From positions 62,001-126,000 of the forward strand of contig CBDBHI010000071.1 in NCBI GenBank assembly GCA_965205595.1: a DNA stretch of 64,000 nucleotides, in the 5' to 3' direction. Within the stretch, counting starts at the first letter, position 1, and every line of letters starts with the position of its first letter. The position numbers and the translations under genes are program-made. Source of the DNA: CATQHP01 sp965205595 (GTDB lineage Bacteria; Acidobacteriota; Terriglobia; Bryobacterales; UBA6623). Shown here piece after piece: positions 34,965-43,344 of this stretch. The notes under the pieces were generated by a model. The model worked only from the letters and a program-made list of their open reading frames with translations, was not told the origin of the DNA and did no database searches.

Positions 34965-35749
34965 GCGCCCGCAAATCCAGCGCCCCCAACGAAAGCCTGG
35001 CGGTGCAGGCCATCCAACAACAGTGCAAGCTGCTGCGGCTGGCGACGGTGGGCGCGCAATTCGAGACGTTGGCCAAACAAGCCATACGCGAGAGACAAAC
35101 GCCGGTCGGCTATCTCGAAGCGCTGCTAAGCGCGGAGTTGGAAGAGCGCGAGCGACGTACGGTGGATCGTCGCTTACGCGAAGCGCGGCTGCCTCGCATG
35201 AAGACGCTCGAGGAGTTCGACTTCTCCGAGACGAAGGCGGTCTCGGCCCCGCAGCTAACCGAGTTGGCCGAAGGCGGCTACATCGAGAGTTCGGAACCGA
35301 TCCTGTTTCTCGGCGATTGCGGCACGGGCAAGACCCACCTGATGACGGGCCTGTGCGTGGCGGCCTGCCTGCAGAAACGGCGGGTGCGCTTCACCACGGC
35401 GTCGGCGCTGGTCAACGAACTCGTCGAAGCCAAGCAGCAAATGCAGCTGAGTCGAGTGCTCGCACGCTGGTCGCGCTACGAGCTGATCGCGATCGACGAA
35501 GTGGGTTACGTGCCGCTGGCGGAGGTGGGAGCAGAGTTCTTGTTCCAAGTCATCGCTGATCGCGCGGAAAAGGCGGCTCTAATGCTGACGACCAACCTGC
35601 CGTTCTCCGAGTGGACAAAGGTGATTCCGAACGCTCGGCTATGTAAGGCGCTGTTGGATCGCATTACCGACCGCGCTCACATCATCGAGACGGGCGAGGA
35701 GTCCTACCGCTTTCGTAGGACGCTGGCGAAGAAGAAGCGAGGGCGGTAG
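34961..35749 (+). CDS. istB: IS21 helper ATPase IstB (second group)
   Basis: This 262-residue AAA+ ATPase has Walker A LFLGDCGTGKTHL near residue 115, Walker B LIAIDEVGYVPLA and sensor TTNLPFSEWT. It overlaps istA by 4 bp, so translation is coupled. It appears intact. Confidence 0.93.
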   Translation: MSARKSSAPNESLAVQAIQQQCKLLRLATVGAQFETLAKQAIRERQTPVGYLEALLSAELEERERRTVDRRLREARLPRMKTLEEFDFSETKAVSAPQLTELAEGGYIESSEPILFLGDCGTGKTHLMTGLCVAACLQKRRVRFTTASALVNELVEAKQQMQLSRVLARWSRYELIAIDEVGYVPLAEVGAEFLFQVIADRAEKAALMLTTNLPFSEWTKVIPNARLCKALLDRITDRAHIIETGEESYRFRRTLAKKKRGR

Positions 35750-35762
35750 CAAGGAGGGCGCT

Positions 35763-35829
35763 CGTTTTTGGGGACATCGTCCTGCGCTTCGCCCTTCGGG
35801 CTCCGCTCCGGACCACGTCCCCAAAAACG
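35763..35829. terminator. Hairpin after istB of the second IS21 element
   Basis: CGTTTTTGGGGAC (35763-35775) pairs perfectly with GTCCCCAAAAACG (35817-35829). The T- and A-runs lie in the stem, so it could end transcripts from both directions. It is comparable in place to the 18-bp-arm hairpin of the other IS21 group. Confidence 0.65.
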
Positions 35830-35905
35830 AAAGGAGGTGACCTGAAATCAATGACTTAGAGGCCCGTTTACAGGGGGGCCAAAATAAACCGCCGAAGTGG
35901 GCCAA

Positions 35906-37530
35906 GTGAAGTTGCCAAAAACAAGCTCGCGTATGCCGTCGAGGTTGCCGCCACGCAACTGCGAACCCATCACTTCAGAGGTCAGTACGATCTCCGTAAC
36001 CGCGCCTCTCATGTCGTGAGCCAAGATCTTAATCAGGTCGACCTTTTCGCCATGCAACTGATCGAATCGATCACGTGCGTCGCGCAACTGGCCGCCCTGA
36101 ATTGAAAGCTGAGCCTTCTGTTTCCCAAGTGTCCGGGCGTAGTAGAGACTTGCGCCGACGACCGCGCAGGCGAGCAAGAATGCAAAGGCAAGCACGATCG
36201 TCTGAGTTTCACGAGTCTTGTTCTCCGCAAGGAGTACACGCTTCTGACTCCGTAATTCCAGTGCCCTTAGTCGCCCGTTCATTTTTGCCTTTGCGTTCTC
36301 CACGAGGTCCTTCTCGTGCTTGATTGACAGCGTGTTCGCGGTCGCCATTTTGGCGTACGCTTGGGCCGGATTACCCATCGATTCGTCTATCCGCGCCAAC
36401 TCTAAAACGATCGACCGCTGGCGGTATGAATCGTCGATGTTGTTGGCGATCTGCAAAGCCTGGCCGAGCAGCGAGACTGCTGTATCGACATCGTGCGCTG
36501 CTATTTCTACCTCGGCCAATGCTCTTAGATTTTCGATTTGACCAACTGCGTTCTCCCAGCGCTCGTGGGTTTCTAAGAGTGTGCGGTAATGCGAACGAGC
36601 GGAGTCCCAATCGCCAATCGCCTGGTAGTAGCGTCCAAATTGCTTATCCAGAGAATAGTGACGTCCGGTGCTAGTCAGGGCGAAACCTTCAGCCGATAGC
36701 GCTAACGATTCGAGAGCTTCGTCAAGTTTCCCAAGCGCCCGCTGAGTGCGGGCAAGATTTGTTACGAAATACGCCCAACGCCAAGTCATCCCCTCGCTCC
36801 GTAACCGGCCGCAGACATTCTTGTACTGGCGAAGCTGCTCGTTGCGATCACCGTCCGCCGATGCTACCGCGGCCAAGTGAAAGGCCGGCACGTAACTCCA
36901 CTCCGGTACCGCTGAGGTGGTGGCAAGCTGCGCCGCAAGCCCGAGTGCTTCTAAATAGAGCTGACGGTCGCGAAAAGCGTAGTAGAGCTCAGACTCGACC
37001 AACAACGCCTCGATCTGCGTACTCGGATCTTCGATCTCTTCCGCCAATGTAAAGGCGGCGTCCAGCGATTCGATACTCTCCGCCAGGCCTCCCTCTCGCG
37101 AGCGAAGAGCAAGTTGAGCCCGAAATATATTGTTTCTCGCGATTGCGCGATTATCGCCCTCAGACGCCGCTAGCGTGTGCGCACGCTCCAGTAGATCGTC
37201 TGCTCGACGAAAATCGAAGCTATCGATCGCGCAGCGAGCAAGCTGATTGAGGGCTTGGGCTTCGAGCCCGCGTCTGTTGTGCCGGGTTGCTTCGACCCGA
37301 GCCTGCCGGGCATAGCCGCAGGCTATCTGCGGATCAATCGAGTAATGCGTTTCCGCAAAGAGATTGAGAAATTCGGCTCGCTTGTCTAGTTCGACTGCGG
37401 CGTCGGCATTTCTCTTCGCCGTGGCGCAGAGCTCTCGCTGCGTCACGGCTCGTGCACGTTGAGAAATCCCCAAGGCCGACATGGCGGCCACAGCGGCAAG
37501 AAATAGTAATGTCGTACTTCGATTTCGCAT
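35906..37530 (-). pseudogene. TPR-domain sensor histidine kinase, N-terminal part
   Basis: From ATG 37530 a signal peptide or anchor (TLLFLAAVAAMSALGISQ) leads into about ten TPR-like helical repeats (residues 45-395), then a coiled stretch, a membrane helix (IVLAFAFLLACAVVGASLYYA) and HisKA with the acceptor His in ILAHDMRGAVTEIVL. The frame then enters the IS. Periplasmic-TPR kinases of this type sense unknown signals. With the ATPase cut off it cannot be a working kinase. It is first gene of the broken kinase-HTTM-NHL operon. Confidence 0.85.
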
Positions 37531-37764
37531 ACTGCAAACGAAACGTTTTCGAACTGCCAGTGGGGTAGAATCACCACGAATCTTCCCGATCCGTCTCCGC
37601 TGACGGACAAGTCACTCTATTTGATAGGGTTGACAGCCTAAACTCATCTTATCTTCAAAGTGTCGTACACCTTGAGATAATTGAGGTGGATTCTGATATA
37701 AATCTGTTCTAAATTGTTTCGACAGCTCGGGTTATTTTCGTGGGCGTTGGGTGTATCGAGCGGG

Positions 37765-37876
37765 CTAGTGACAGCGGCCGCTGCCCTCATCCGTAAACGA
37801 ATAGCCCTCAATTGGCAGAAACTTCCAGTCGTAGCTGTCGGCCAGTCGTAGCTGTCGGCCTTAAGATTGAGCCCTA
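37765..37876 (-). pseudogene. Detached 3' end of the metallophosphatase gene
   Basis: Joining across the IS630 copy continues the metallophosphatase frame as VLGLNLKADSYDW. The frame then breaks because the 17-bp block GGCCGACAGCTACGACT is present twice in tandem (37827-37860, minus strand). With one copy removed the frame reads on through FLPIEGYSFTDEGSGRCH to a TAG at 37767-37765, the usual ending of this family. Confidence 0.75.
37827..37860. repeat. 17-bp perfect tandem duplication
   Basis: AGTCGTAGCTGTCGGCC occurs twice head to tail (37827-37843 and 37844-37860). It shifts the frame in the 3' end of the metallophosphatase gene. Confidence 0.9.
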
Positions 37877-38995
37877 GTACTAACTTGCGAAAGTAAGGCC
37901 TTTAACTGTAAAATGTCGGTATGGCAAGACCGGCAACGGTGATTCGACTGAACGCCGAGGAAGAAGAGACGCTGCGACTCTGGGTGCGCGGCCACAAGTC
38001 CGAACGGCGCATGGTGGAGCGCGCTCGCATTGTGCTGCCGGCGGCCGCCGCTACCTCGACCGCCGAGATCGCCCGGCAACTGGGATCCCCGGCGGCGCGC
38101 GTGTCGAAATGGCGCACCCGCTTCGCCCAGCAACGTCTGGCGGGATTATGCGATCAAGCGCGTTCCGGCAGGCCCGCGCGGTACGACCAAGCGACGCGCA
38201 AACGCATCCTCTGCCAACTCGACGAAGCTCCGCCCGAAGGGCACGCCACTTGGACAGGCGAACTGCTCGCGGAAGCTCTCGGCGACGTCAGCAAGCATCA
38301 AGTCTGGCGCGTACTGCGGCAGCTCGGCGTGTCCTTGCGGCGGCGGCGCAGTTGGTGTTTGTCAACCGACCCGGAGTTCGCTCGCAAGGCCGCCGACATT
38401 GTCGGACTCTACCTCAGCCCGCCGGAAAACGCCGTGGTGCTCGCGGTCGACGAGAAGCCGAGCATCCAGGCCTTGGAGCGAGCGCAGGGCTGGCTACGCT
38501 TGCCCAACGGCAAGGCCTTGACGGGCTTCTCGCACGGCTACAGGCGGCACGGCACGACGCCGCTTTTCGCCGCGCTGGAAGTGGCTACCGGATTCATCAT
38601 CGCCGGACACTATTGGCGCCGACGGCGTCGCGAGTTTCTCGACTTCATGAACCACATCGCGGCCATCCACGAAGGCCGCGAGATCCACATCATCTTGGAT
38701 AACTTGAACACTCACAAGCCCAAAAATGACCGCTGGCTGCAACGTCATGCGAACATCCATTTTCACTACACGCCGACCTACAGTTCGTGGATGAATCAGG
38801 TTGAGGTGTGGTTTTCGATTCTGAGCCGCCGCGCCTTGCGGGGGGCGAGTTTCACTTCCCCCCGGCAGGTGCGCGAGGCCATCGACAGCTTCGTCCGCGT
38901 CTACAACTCCAAGGCTACTCCGTTCGAATGGACCAAGACCGTCGTCGCCCCTCGTCCCCTCGCCAGTAAATATTCTAACTTACGCAACTAAGTAC
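37877..38995 (+). mobile_element. IS630-family element, copy B
   Basis: It has the same ends as copy A and is inserted at CTAG with TA duplication (37875-37876 and 38996-38997). It interrupts the 3' end of a minus-strand metallophosphatase gene. Confidence 0.92.
37921..38991 (+). CDS. IS630-family transposase (copy B)
   Basis: It is 356 residues with the same Asp-Asp-Glu motifs as copy A, differing by one leucine-to-proline change (IVLPAAAAT). That change lies in the DNA-binding helix region and could weaken this copy. Confidence 0.9.
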   Translation: MARPATVIRLNAEEEETLRLWVRGHKSERRMVERARIVLPAAAATSTAEIARQLGSPAARVSKWRTRFAQQRLAGLCDQARSGRPARYDQATRKRILCQLDEAPPEGHATWTGELLAEALGDVSKHQVWRVLRQLGVSLRRRRSWCLSTDPEFARKAADIVGLYLSPPENAVVLAVDEKPSIQALERAQGWLRLPNGKALTGFSHGYRRHGTTPLFAALEVATGFIIAGHYWRRRRREFLDFMNHIAAIHEGREIHIILDNLNTHKPKNDRWLQRHANIHFHYTPTYSSWMNQVEVWFSILSRRALRGASFTSPRQVREAIDSFVRVYNSKATPFEWTKTVVAPRPLASKYSNLRN

Positions 38996-39784
38996 TAGAA
39001 CGCCGTATGACGTGCGGTCTCGAACCTCGCTGTTGGGTTTTGGTTTACCGATACGGCGATGCTCGCGCCCGCCGGTGCCGACGATAAATTGCCGAATACC
39101 TTTCTCCGGGTCAGCTCGGCCGTCAGGGTCTTGGGGCGCAAACCGCTCGTAGTGGTGCTCATGCCCGGCTAGCACCAATTCGACACCATGTTTGTAGAGC
39201 AACTCGTAGATCGGCTTCATCTCCTTTTCGCCGCCGTGTTTACCTGAACTGAATAGTGGATGGTGAAAGTACGCAACCGTGCAGCCGCTGGTGGACTGTT
39301 CAAGATCGCGTTCAAGCCAGCCGTACTGTTCGGCATTCTCATCGCAGCCAACTTCGTCACAAACGCTGTTCAACGCGATCACGTGCCACGAACCCAGAGA
39401 GTAGCTGTAGTAGCCTTTTCCGGCCGGACCGGCGGCTTCACCGAAGTATTCGTAATACGGCACCGCGCCTTTCGACTTATATTCATGGTTGCCAACCGAC
39501 GGACGGGTGCGTTCGCGGTGACGGCCCAAAGTCGGGTCATAGCACTTTCGAAATTCACTCGCTGTACCCCGACGATAGGCGTTGTCCCCGACGGTGAAGA
39601 TAACGGCCTCGGGGTGGTCTTTGATCACGTCGTCGAGGACCGCCGCTGTGGCCCGCGCGCCCGCCAAGCGACTCCCACAGCGCGCGATGTCGCCGGCGCC
39701 AACCAATATCGCGTCCGCACCGGCAACGTTCGCCGCTAGCGAAAGTAGGCAGAATACGTGAACAACGGGCGTTGCGCGATACAT
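38975..39784 (-). pseudogene. Secreted metallophosphatase truncated by IS630
   Basis: ATG 39784 begins a signal peptide (YRATPVVHVFCLLSLAANVAG). The calcineurin-like phosphoesterase core shows VGAGDIARCG, VFTVGDNAYRRG, SVGNHEYKSKG, VAYFHHPLFSSG and ELVLAGHEHHYERF, so all five metal motifs remain. The frame enters the IS after SYGVL and ends six residues later at a TAG at 38977-38975 within it. About 28 normal C-terminal residues are lost. The product might still fold. It resembles acid-phosphatase-type metallophosphatases of Acidobacteria. Confidence 0.82.
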
Positions 39785-39798
39785 GGCGCTTTTTAGTC

Positions 39799-39837
39799 TA
39801 GCCCGCATTTTCCACCACGAGGCGATCGAAAGTGTCC
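39799..39837. repeat. Fragment of the TAGCCCGCATTT repeat family
   Basis: TAGCCCGCATTTTCCACCAC followed by GAGGCGATCGAAAGTG matches the left end of the MITE-like family. No right end is seen. It lies just upstream of the metallophosphatase start codon. The following bases to 40065 contain no gene I can support. Confidence 0.5.
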
Positions 39838-40065
39838 CAAATCCGGCGTGAGTTGCGTTTGAGCCGCGCGCGCGGCTCAAACGCGAGATCTTCCGCGGCA
39901 ACGGAGCGCACCCACCGGCTGTCGCGAATGTATCTCCTAAAAAAGCATGAATGGCCTACTGTTACAGGCGACCAAGCATTGTGGGCACTCGCGAAGAATG
40001 CCTGCCGACGGATCAGGGAAGTGCGCGCGACGCCCCGTTTGATAGCGTGGAGGTCTACAACTGCC

Positions 40066-41520
40066 ATGGCCTACCCCGATCTGCGAAGTTTTATCGACGC
40101 GCTTGAAAAGAACGGCGAGCTTAAGCGCGTGACGGCCGAGGTCGACCCCGTGCTTGAGATTACCGAGTTAGCTGATCGAGCCGTGAAGAACAACGGCCCG
40201 GCACTGCTGTTCGAAAATCCTCGCGGCCATTCGATGCCGGTGCTGATCAATTCATTCGCGTCGATGCGAAAGATGGAATTGGCGCTTGAGGTCGACGATC
40301 TGCAGTCGATCGCCAACCGCATCGCTGACTATCTGGAAATGAAAACTCCGCAGGGTCTCGTCGGCAAACTTAAGATGCTGCCGAAACTGGCTGAGATGGG
40401 CAGCTTCTTCCCGCGCGAGGTGCGCTCCGGTGCTTGCCAACAGGTTGTGAAGACTGAAGGCTTCTCCCTTCGTGACTATCCCGTTCTGACTTGTTGGCCG
40501 CAAGACGCGGGACCCTTTATTACGCTGCCGATGGTGTTTTCGAAAAACCCCATCACAGGCAAACGCAACTGCGGCATGTATCGGCTGCAAATTTTTGATG
40601 AGCGCACGACCGGCATGCATTGGCAGACCCATAAGCAGGGTGCCGAACACTACCGCCGGTTATTGGCGGAAGGTCAGGAAACGCGAATGGACGTAGCGGT
40701 CGCGATCGGCGCCGACCCCGCGACGATGTTTTCCGCGATTCTGCCTTTACCGCCCGATCTAGATGAGATGCTGTTCGCCGGTTTCATGCGAAACAAGCCT
40801 GTCGAAATGGTGAAGTGCAAGACCGTGGACATCGAGGTGCCGGCGAATGCCGAAATTGTTCTCGAAGGCTATGTGACGCTCGGCGAGACTCGCACCGAGG
40901 GACCATTCGGAGATCACACCGGCTATTATTCCCTGGCGGATGAGTATCCGGTCTTTCACGTGGAATGCATCACTCAGCGAGAGAACCCGATCTACGCGAC
41001 AACCATCGTCGGTCAGCCGCCGATGGAAGACTTCTACATGGGCAAAACGATCGAGCGAGTTTTCTTGCCGTTGCTTCGATTGCAGCTTCCAGAGGTCGTT
41101 GACATGTCGATGCCGGCCGAAGGCATCTTCCACAATCTGATGCTGGTATCGATTCGCAAATCGTACCCCGGCCACGCGCGTAAAGTAATGAGCGCGATTT
41201 GGGGGCTCGGCCAAGCGATGTTCACGAAGTGCATCGTTGTGGTCGACCACGATGTGGATGTGCAAGACCACGGCAACGTAGCATTTCGTGCTCTAAACAA
41301 CATCGACCCCGAGCGCGACATGCAGTTTACGTTTGGCCCTATCGACTCGCTTGATCACTCCAGCCGCCTCCCGAACTATGGCTCAAAGGTCGGAATCGAT
41401 GCGACTAAGAAATGGCCTGAAGAAGGCTTCGATCGGCCCTGGCCCGATCTGATCGAAATGGATGAAGCCGTCAAAGCCAGAGTCGACCCAATCTGGAAGC
41501 AGCTTGGAATTGGTAGCTGA
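40066..41520 (+). CDS. ubiD: UbiD-family decarboxylase
   Basis: This 484-residue enzyme belongs to the prenylated-FMN-dependent UbiD family, named for removing the carboxylate of polyprenyl-hydroxybenzoate in ubiquinone or menaquinone routes. It opens DLRSFIDALEKNGELKRV and shows NCGMYRLQIFDERTTGMHWQ (substrate/prFMN Arg region), EGPFGDHTGYYS (catalytic Glu region) and KCIVVVDHDVDVQD. ATG 40066 is preferred, with GGAGG 12 bp upstream, since homologues start there. A UbiX partner is not in the window. The adaptor gene starts 14 bp later. Confidence 0.9.
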   Translation: MAYPDLRSFIDALEKNGELKRVTAEVDPVLEITELADRAVKNNGPALLFENPRGHSMPVLINSFASMRKMELALEVDDLQSIANRIADYLEMKTPQGLVGKLKMLPKLAEMGSFFPREVRSGACQQVVKTEGFSLRDYPVLTCWPQDAGPFITLPMVFSKNPITGKRNCGMYRLQIFDERTTGMHWQTHKQGAEHYRRLLAEGQETRMDVAVAIGADPATMFSAILPLPPDLDEMLFAGFMRNKPVEMVKCKTVDIEVPANAEIVLEGYVTLGETRTEGPFGDHTGYYSLADEYPVFHVECITQRENPIYATTIVGQPPMEDFYMGKTIERVFLPLLRLQLPEVVDMSMPAEGIFHNLMLVSIRKSYPGHARKVMSAIWGLGQAMFTKCIVVVDHDVDVQDHGNVAFRALNNIDPERDMQFTFGPIDSLDHSSRLPNYGSKVGIDATKKWPEEGFDRPWPDLIEMDEAVKARVDPIWKQLGIGS

Positions 41521-41534
41521 GAGGACCTATACGT

Positions 41535-42470
41535 TTGGGCGCGATCATCGCAAATTTGTTCGTCATGGCCCTAGCGTGCGCGCTACTCAGTGTCTCTCCC
41601 GCCCCTCGACCAAAGCCAATTGACGAAGCGGCTATTGAGCCGTTGCGCCCAACATTGATCCGGCTGGTATCGCGTCTGCTGCCCCATGAACCGATCAGGG
41701 TACGTACGTCGCGTCATGTGAGCGTTGTCGAAGTTCCGATTTCGGTCGGCGATCACGTCACCGAAGGCACACCCCTAGTTGTTCTGCGAGATTTAGTGGT
41801 TGTCGAAAAGCGTGCGGAGGTTAGCGCGGAAGTCCGGCGATTGCAGGCCGGTATCGGCGAGGTGCATGCGAAAACCACCGCCGTCGAGCAGGCCGAGTCG
41901 CGCGCCAGGCTGGAAGCTGTCGGTCAGATTGAAGCGGAATATCAGGCGCTCCTAAAGGAATTCGAACGTTTCCAGAGGCTGTTCGACGAGGGATTGCTGG
42001 CGCGGATCGAATACGAACAACACAAGAGAGATTTAGAGCTCAGCAGAGCGGAGGTCGAGGCCGCGCGCGAATCGATCGACCGCCCCTCCGCGCCCGACGC
42101 CCCTGAGGCAATCGAGGGGCTGGGGGCCGCTCAGCGCATGTTGGCGCGCCTCGAAACGCTCCCTGCAGAATTTGTCCTCACAGCCCCCAGAGACAGCGTC
42201 GTGGACGAGATTTTCGTATCGGTAGGTGACTCGCCTATGCGTGGCACTGACCTTGTTTTGTTACACGAAGACCGGCCGGCTGGTGTCTCCGCCAATTTGC
42301 CGGCGGGCGTTCGCGTTTCCGCCATCATCGAGGTCTGCGGCGCACGCGGTCTCTTCAGTTTCGAAATTGTCGACGAAACTGTTTTCGTCGAGGCTCCTCA
42401 CCTCGACGAATCATCGAACCAGTCGTGCGACGTTGAGATCGAACTAGATCCGTCCCTAAGTAAGCCCTGA
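41535..42470 (+). CDS. HlyD/RND-type periplasmic adaptor-like protein
   Basis: This 311-residue protein has an N-terminal membrane anchor, a biotinyl-lipoyl-like strand pair (SVVEVPISVGDHVTEGTPLVVL), a long coiled-coil hairpin rich in Glu/Arg (about 90-205) and a second lipoyl half (VLTAPRDSVVDEIFVSVGD). This is the layout of membrane-fusion proteins. The start is TTG 41535 with GAGAGGA upstream. An ABC ATPase gene follows, but no permease, so the transporter set is incomplete here. Confidence 0.7.
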   Translation: MGAIIANLFVMALACALLSVSPAPRPKPIDEAAIEPLRPTLIRLVSRLLPHEPIRVRTSRHVSVVEVPISVGDHVTEGTPLVVLRDLVVVEKRAEVSAEVRRLQAGIGEVHAKTTAVEQAESRARLEAVGQIEAEYQALLKEFERFQRLFDEGLLARIEYEQHKRDLELSRAEVEAARESIDRPSAPDAPEAIEGLGAAQRMLARLETLPAEFVLTAPRDSVVDEIFVSVGDSPMRGTDLVLLHEDRPAGVSANLPAGVRVSAIIEVCGARGLFSFEIVDETVFVEAPHLDESSNQSCDVEIELDPSLSKP

Positions 42471-42488
42471 CCTCAAATGGTATCGACA

Positions 42489-42510
42489 GAGGCGTGGACG
42501 GAAGTCCACG
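42489..42510. repeat. GAGGCGTGG-family hairpin
   Basis: GAGGCGTGGACGGAAGTCCA repeats the arm seen at 4607. Here CGTGGAC (42493-42499) and GTCCACG (42504-42510) make a perfect 7-bp hairpin with loop GGAA, placed between the adaptor and ABC ATPase genes. Confidence 0.55.
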
Positions 42511-42598
42511 CTTTCCTCACACTTCGTAGCGACATCGATCGAACGCACGGAGTAACTACGCGGCCACAACAATCGCCCATACGGGAGAATAGGAACTT

Positions 42599-43339
42599 AT
42601 GGCTACAGCAGTCACAGCGGATCCCGCCGAACTAGGTAAACAGCTAAAGGCCGACGGGGTCGTCATTCAAACTTACGGGTTGCGTAAGACGTACATGATG
42701 GGCGAGCAGGTCATTCATGCCGTTGACGGCATTGATATGTCAATCAAGTACGGCGAGTACGTCGCGCTGATGGGTCCTTCGGGTTCGGGCAAATCGACCT
42801 TTATGAACTTGATTGGCGCACTCGACACGCCGTCAGCCGGTGACTATTACATCGCCGGACAGCTCATTAGCACTATGAGTGACGATGAGCTGGCGCACAT
42901 CCGCAACAAGGAAATCGGCTTCGTGTTTCAGACCTTCAATCTCTTGCCCAGGCTGACCGCGCTGCAAAACGTAGAGTTGCCGTTGATCTATGCGGGACTG
43001 CAGCCGGCGCAGCGCATGGAGCGCGCCATGCGTGTGTTGAAGCAGGTCGACTTGACGCCACGTATGTATCACACGCCGGGTGAGCTTTCCGGTGGTCAGC
43101 GCCAAAGGGTTGCCATTGCGCGCGCGCTAGTGGGCGATCCCGCGATCATCCTCGCCGATGAGCCAACCGGTAACCTCGACACGGCGACCTCGAGCGAAAT
43201 CATGGGCCTGCTCGACGTTTTGCACAAGCAAGGCAACACGATCATTCTCGTTACCCACGAACCCGACATCGCGATGTACGCTCACCGCGTCGTTCACCTT
43301 CGCGACGGCAAAGTTGAGAAGGACGAGAGAATCAAATAG
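42599..43339 (+). CDS. ABC transporter ATP-binding protein (LolD/MacB type)
   Basis: This 246-residue nucleotide-binding subunit has Walker A MGPSGSGKST near residue 60, the Q-loop FVFQTFNLLPRLTALQNVELP, signature LSGGQRQRVAIARAL, Walker B IILADEPTGNLD and the switch His in VTHEPDI. Features are of the MacB/LolD/FtsE group, which powers lipoprotein or macrolide export without substrate crossing the pore. Neighbouring genes supply an adaptor but no permease. Confidence 0.9.
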   Translation: MATAVTADPAELGKQLKADGVVIQTYGLRKTYMMGEQVIHAVDGIDMSIKYGEYVALMGPSGSGKSTFMNLIGALDTPSAGDYYIAGQLISTMSDDELAHIRNKEIGFVFQTFNLLPRLTALQNVELPLIYAGLQPAQRMERAMRVLKQVDLTPRMYHTPGELSGGQRQRVAIARALVGDPAIILADEPTGNLDTATSSEIMGLLDVLHKQGNTIILVTHEPDIAMYAHRVVHLRDGKVEKDERIK

Positions 43340-43344
43340 CACTG

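Larger units (their letters stand above)
33344..35905 (+). mobile_element. IS21-type element of a second group
   Basis: Ends are inverted repeats: TTGGCCCCTTTCGGCG at the left and, complemented, TTGGCCCACTTCGGCG at the right, each followed by a second block TTTGGCCCCCCT. It carries istA and istB on the plus strand, opposite to the gene it interrupts (the histidine kinase). A 13-bp-arm hairpin (35763-35829) follows istB. The proteins are clearly different from those of the other IS21 copies. Confidence 0.88.
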
